Shown: positions 57,821-64,000 of the stretch, in pieces
Position numbering within the stretch: position 1 is the stretch's first letter
Layout of the letters: every line of letters begins with the position of its first letter
Assembly (NCBI RefSeq): GCF_947495705.1
Contig: NZ_CANLZR010000013.1
Span: 1-64,000 of the forward strand
Reading direction: 5' to 3'
DNA: 64,000 nt
From: an uncultured Phycicoccus sp.
GTDB taxonomy: Bacteria; Actinomycetota; Actinomycetes; Actinomycetales; Dermatophilaceae
Notes under the pieces: generated by a model
Told to the model about the DNA's origin: nothing
The model's input: the letters and a program-made list of their open reading frames with translations, nothing else
Databases searched by the model: none
Program-made: the position numbers and the translations under genes

Positions 57821-60607
57821 GTGGCTCTCCACGAAGACGTCGGACCCATCCTCAACGGCATCCCGACGCACCTGCCGGACATCGACCCGGACGAGACCCA
57901 GGAGTGGCTCGACAGCCTCGACGCCGTCATCGACGGCCCGGGCCGGATGCGGGCGCGCTACCTCATGCTGCGCCTCCTCGAGCGCGCCCGGGCGATGCAG
58001 GTCGGCGTCCCGTCCCTGACGACCACCGACTACGTCAACACGATCAGCCCCGAGCAGGAGCCCTGGTTCCCCGGCGACGAGGACGTCGAGCGCCGCTTCC
58101 GGGCCTACCTGCGCTGGAACGCCGCGATGGTCGTCCACCGCGCCCAGCGCCCCGGCATCGGCGTCGGCGGGCACATCTCGACGTATGCGTCGGCCGCGAC
58201 GCTCTACGAGGTGGGCATGAACCACTTCTTCCGCGGCAAGGACCACCCCGGCGGCGGCGACCACATCTTCTTCCAGGGCCACGCCTCCCCCGGCATGTAC
58301 GCCCGCGCCTACCTCGAGGGCCGGATCAGCGAGGACCGGCTCGACGGCTTCCGCCAGGAGCACAGCCACATCGTCGACGGCGAGCCCCTCGCGCTGCCCA
58401 GCTACCCGCACCCCCGGCTCATGCCGGACTTCTGGGAGTTCCCCACGGTGTCCATGGGCATCGGCCCGATGAACGCGATCTACCAGGCGCAGTTCGACAA
58501 GTACCTGCACAACCGCGGCATCAAGGACACCTCCGAGCAGCAGACCTGGGCCTTCCTCGGCGACGGCGAGATGGACGAGCCGGAGTCCCGCGGCCTGCTG
58601 CAGCTGGCCGCGCAGGAGGAGCTCGACAACCTCACCTTCGTCGTCAACTGCAACCTCCAGCGCCTCGACGGCCCGGTCCGCGGCAACGGCAAGATCATCC
58701 AGGAGCTCGAGGCGTTCTTCCGCGGTGCCGGCTGGAACGTCATCAAGGTCGTGTGGGGCCGGGGCTGGGACCCGCTGCTCGCCGCCGACGGCGACGGCGC
58801 CCTCGTCCACCTCATGAACTCCACCTCGGACGGTGACTACCAGACCTACCGCGCCAACGACGGCGCCCACGTCCGCGAGCACTTCTTCAACCGCGACCCG
58901 CGCACGCGCCGCCTCATCGAGGGCTGGTCCGACGACGACATCTGGTGGAAGCTCAAGCGCGGCGGGCACGACTACCGCAAGGTCTACGCGGCCTACAAGG
59001 CAGCGACGAGCCACACCGGCCAGCCGACCGTCATCCTCGCGAAGACGATCAAGGGCTACGGCCTCGGGCAGAGCTTCGCCGGGCGCAACGCGACCCACCA
59101 GATGAAGAAGTTCACCCTCGAGGACCTCAAGAGCTTCCGCGACAGCCTGAACCTGCCGATCAGCGACGACCAGCTCGAGAACGACCCGTACAACGCGCCG
59201 TACTACCACCCGGGCGCCGACGACGAGGTCATCCAGTACGCGATGGAGCGGCGCAGCAAGCTCGGCGGCGCGCTGCCGGAGCGCCGGTCCCGGCACATCC
59301 CGATCCACCTGCCCGACGACTCGGCGTACGCGCAGGTCAAGAAGGGCTCGGGGAAGCAGGAGGTCGCCACGACGATGGCGTTCGTCCGGCTCCTCAAGGA
59401 CCTCATGCGGGACAAGGAGTTCGGCAGCCGGATCGTCCCGATCATCCCCGACGAGGCGCGCACCTTCGGGATGGACTCGTTCTTCTCGACGATCAAGATC
59501 TACAACCCGCACGGGCAGCGGTACACCCCGGTGGACGCCGACCTCATGCTCGCCTACCGCGAGGCCAAGGACGGGCAGATCCTGCACCTCGGCATCAACG
59601 AGGCGGGCTCGGTGGCGGCCTTCACGGCCGCGGCCACGTCGTACGCCACGCACGGCGAGCCGATGATCCCGATCTACATCTTCTACTCGATGTTCGGGTT
59701 CCAGCGCACCGGCGACTCCATCTGGGCGGCCGCCGACCAAATGAGCCGCGGCTTCCTCATCGGGGCCACCGCCGGCCGGACGACGCTCACCGGCGAGGGA
59801 CTGCAGCACGCCGACGGGCACTCGCCGCTGCTGGCATCGACGAACCCGGCGGTCGTCCACTACGACCCGGCGTTCGCGTACGAGCTCGCGCACATCGTCC
59901 AGGACGGCCTGCACCGGATGTACGGCACCGACGACACGTTGAGCGACGACGAGCGCAACCGCATCTACTACCTCACCGTCTACAACGAGCCGATGCGCCA
60001 GCCGGCCGAGCCGGAGGGCGTCGACCGCGAGGGCATCCTCAAGGGGATGTACCTCTTCGCCGAGGGCTCCACCGAGGGCCTGCCCGAGGACGCCCCCCGG
60101 GTGCAGCTGCTCGCGTCCGGGGTCGCGATGCCGTGGGCCCTGGAGGCCCAGGAGCTGCTGCGCAACGACTGGCACGTGGCCGCCGACGTGTGGTCCGTGA
60201 CGTCGTGGAACGAGCTGCGCCGGGACGGCCTGGCGGCCGACGAGGCCGCGTTCCTCCACCCCGAGCAGGAGGCGCCCACCCCGTGGGTCACCGCCAAGCT
60301 CGCCGGGCGTCCGGGCCCGGTCATCGCCGTCTCCGACTACATGCGGGCGGTGCAGGACCAGATCGCGCAGTGGGTCCCGGGCGACTTCGCCTCGCTCGGC
60401 GCCGACGGGTTCGGCTTCTCCGACACCCGCCCGGCCGCGCGGCGCTTCTTCCACATCGACGGCCCGTCGATGGCGGTGCGCGCCCTCCAGGTGCTCGCGG
60501 ACCGCGGCGAGGTCGAGCGGTCGGCCCCGGACGAGGCGGCGGCGCGCTACCGGCTGCACGACGTGACGGCCGGCGACTCCGGCAGCACCGAGGGCGGCTC
60601 GGAGTGA
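57821..60607 (+). CDS. aceE: Pyruvate dehydrogenase E1 component, homodimeric type
   Basis: Thiamine-diphosphate enzyme of 928 residues that decarboxylates pyruvate and passes the acetyl group to E2. The TPP motif is [14 protein letters not shown] through [14 protein letters not shown] near residues 245-290. The N-terminal [17 protein letters not shown] and [20 protein letters not shown], and [13 protein letters not shown] further on, are typical of the AceE type. GAAAGGA lies seven bases before the GTG at 57821. The stop overlaps the next gene by GTGA. E2 and E3 are elsewhere. Confidence 0.97.
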   Translation: MALHEDVGPILNGIPTHLPDIDPDETQEWLDSLDAVIDGPGRMRARYLMLRLLERARAMQVGVPSLTTTDYVNTISPEQEPWFPGDEDVERRFRAYLRWNAAMVVHRAQRPGIGVGGHISTYASAATLYEVGMNHFFRGKDHPGGGDHIFFQGHASPGMYARAYLEGRISEDRLDGFRQEHSHIVDGEPLALPSYPHPRLMPDFWEFPTVSMGIGPMNAIYQAQFDKYLHNRGIKDTSEQQTWAFLGDGEMDEPESRGLLQLAAQEELDNLTFVVNCNLQRLDGPVRGNGKIIQELEAFFRGAGWNVIKVVWGRGWDPLLAADGDGALVHLMNSTSDGDYQTYRANDGAHVREHFFNRDPRTRRLIEGWSDDDIWWKLKRGGHDYRKVYAAYKAATSHTGQPTVILAKTIKGYGLGQSFAGRNATHQMKKFTLEDLKSFRDSLNLPISDDQLENDPYNAPYYHPGADDEVIQYAMERRSKLGGALPERRSRHIPIHLPDDSAYAQVKKGSGKQEVATTMAFVRLLKDLMRDKEFGSRIVPIIPDEARTFGMDSFFSTIKIYNPHGQRYTPVDADLMLAYREAKDGQILHLGINEAGSVAAFTAAATSYATHGEPMIPIYIFYSMFGFQRTGDSIWAAADQMSRGFLIGATAGRTTLTGEGLQHADGHSPLLASTNPAVVHYDPAFAYELAHIVQDGLHRMYGTDDTLSDDERNRIYYLTVYNEPMRQPAEPEGVDREGILKGMYLFAEGSTEGLPEDAPRVQLLASGVAMPWALEAQELLRNDWHVAADVWSVTSWNELRRDGLAADEAAFLHPEQEAPTPWVTAKLAGRPGPVIAVSDYMRAVQDQIAQWVPGDFASLGADGFGFSDTRPAARRFFHIDGPSMAVRALQVLADRGEVERSAPDEAAARYRLHDVTAGDSGSTEGGSE

Positions 60608-60906
60608 TCGCTGCGTTCAGCATCGCCCCGGCCGCCCCCGACGACACCGGCTCGTACGCGGCCGCCGTCGCCGAGGCCGTCGGCATCGTCCGCGCGTCCG
60701 GCCTGCCCCACGAGACGAACGCGATGTTCACGAACCTCGAGGGCGAGTGGGACGAGGTGTTCGGCGTGCTCAGGCAGTGCGTCGACGCGATGACGGCCCG
60801 CCACCCGCGGGTCTCCCTCGTCGTCAAGTGCGACATCCGGCCCGGGCACACCGGGATGCTGGAGTCGAAGGTGGCCCGCATCGACGAGGTCCTGGGCGGC
60901 GCCTGA
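60604..60906 (+). CDS. Thiamine-binding-family protein (MTH1187/DUF77)
   Basis: Ferredoxin-like protein of 100 residues: [22 protein letters not shown], then [22 protein letters not shown] and [21 protein letters not shown] match the MTH1187/YkoF family, whose members bind thiamine or related pyrimidines. The GTG start overlaps the aceE stop by four bases, so its translation is coupled to a thiamine-diphosphate enzyme. A role in sensing or delivering thiamine to AceE is plausible but only inferred. Confidence 0.85.
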   Translation: MIAAFSIAPAAPDDTGSYAAAVAEAVGIVRASGLPHETNAMFTNLEGEWDEVFGVLRQCVDAMTARHPRVSLVVKCDIRPGHTGMLESKVARIDEVLGGA

Positions 60907-60931
60907 CCACCGCCTCGACGAGCGCGACGAG

Positions 60932-60960
60932 GGGCCCCGGACGCATCGCGTCCGGGGCCC
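60932..60960. terminator. Bidirectional terminator between the aceE unit and katG
   Basis: A perfect 13-bp GC-rich stem, GGGCCCCGGACGC (60932-60944) with GCGTCCGGGGCCC (60948-60960), has the loop ATC. It lies between two convergent genes, 25 bases after one stop and 18 bases from the other. A TT follows on the plus side. Confidence 0.8.
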
Positions 60961-60978
60961 TTCGGGGTGCCGGGCCGG

Positions 60979-63685
<2,707 letters not shown>

Positions 63686-63701
63686 GAAACGGCGCGCCGG
63701 G

Positions 63702-64000
63702 TCACGGCACCGTGTAGGCGATGTGCAGCAGCGGCGCCCCGGCCGGCAGCCCGTCGTAGGCCTCCGCCGTCCGCCGCCCACTGCCGGTGACGAGCACGAG
63801 CACGGCGTTGCCGCTGGCCCAGTCCGGCCTGGACACCACCTGCTGCAGGGCCGAGGCCAGGTCGGGGGTGCGCTGGTCGGCGCCCGCCGCGCCCACCGAC
63901 GTCCACGGGGCCGGCGACCAGGCGACCGGAGCGGTCGACGTTGACAGCCGGTTCGACAGGTTCAGCGCGTTGCCGGTGATGGCCGGCGCGTCCCCGCTCA
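63702..64000 (-). CDS. C-terminal fragment of a probable secreted protein with a beta-sandwich repeat domain (5' end outside window)
   Basis: The frame is open to the window edge, and 98 residues are visible. AVAWSPAPWTSVGAAGADQR, then TPDLASALQQVVSRPDWASG and VLVLVTGSGRRTAEAYDG, ending PLLHIAYTVP, match a domain repeated at the ends of large actinobacterial surface proteins with DNRLRE/CBM-like folds. The catalytic or binding part must lie to the right. It is upstream of furA on the same strand but separated by the furA promoter. Confidence 0.7.
   Translation of the reverse strand, partial: SGDAPAITGNALNLSNRLSTSTAPVAWSPAPWTSVGAAGADQRTPDLASALQQVVSRPDWASGNAVLVLVTGSGRRTAEAYDGLPAGAPLLHIAYTVP

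Overview
The window is high-GC DNA from an actinobacterium. The arg, phe, his, infC, glnA2-glnE, nif3/RNase H and ahpE-aceE blocks follow gene orders I remember from Mycobacterium tuberculosis and relatives. A two-gene ppgK/map pair, PriA in place of HisA, homodimeric AceE and many leaderless starts agree with this. The fine content points to Micrococcales, perhaps an Intrasporangiaceae/Dermatophilaceae-type genome, but that placement is an inference from gene content only.

Layout. Bases 1-475 hold two promoters and the leader of an rRNA operon whose 16S gene lies off the left edge. Up to 30.4 kb nearly everything is on the minus strand: tyrS and mpg; the arginine operon argC-(ACT protein)-argJ-argB-argD-argF-argR-argH without argG; pheST with an SDR; an MFS exporter and an orphan PAS kinase; infC-rpmI-rplT with an RNA methyltransferase; the histidine genes hisD-hisC-hisB-(unknown)-hisH, then priA with an SseB-family gene; and glnA2-glnE. 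Two divergent, paralogous, secreted M6 (immune inhibitor A type) metalloproteases occupy 30.4-35.5 kb. Next come panB, a methyltransferase, map-ppgK, a DUF1772 membrane protein, a metallo-beta-lactamase-fold protein and a stand-alone B12-binding protein.

The accessory patch is 41.2-44.4 kb: a YefM-YoeB toxin-antitoxin pair with a palindromic operator, an IS110-type element whose transposase carries a one-base frameshift near its C-terminus, and a lone Gfo/Idh/MocA oxidoreductase. It ends at the RNase P RNA gene rnpB (44634-45013). The right third returns to core genes: an RNB ribonuclease back to back with yaaA, an MpaB-type oxygenase, metZ with a rhodanese, a NYN ribonuclease, RNase H/zinc-ribbon/Nif3 behind tRNA-Val, ahpE, DUF3052, a YdbS/YdbT pair, fdhD, aceE with a coupled thiamine-binding-family protein, furA-katG, and the C-terminal end of a probable surface protein cut by the window edge.

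The genes are mostly biosynthesis (arginine, histidine, methionine, pantothenate), translation, nitrogen assimilation and oxidative-stress defence. Two structural themes recur. Many neighbours overlap by ATGA or GTGA, which implies translational coupling. Many operon-leading genes have a TAnnnT -10 hexamer exactly 6-7 bases before the start codon and no Shine-Dalgarno sequence, as expected of leaderless mRNAs. I found no CRISPR array, prophage or biosynthetic gene cluster. The best leads for new biology are the ACT_7 protein inside the arginine operon, a B12 photosensor-like module without its DNA-binding domain, an RNase H whose fused phosphatase has lost its catalytic residues, the tRNA-Val/Nif3 junction, and the noncoding end of the IS110 element.
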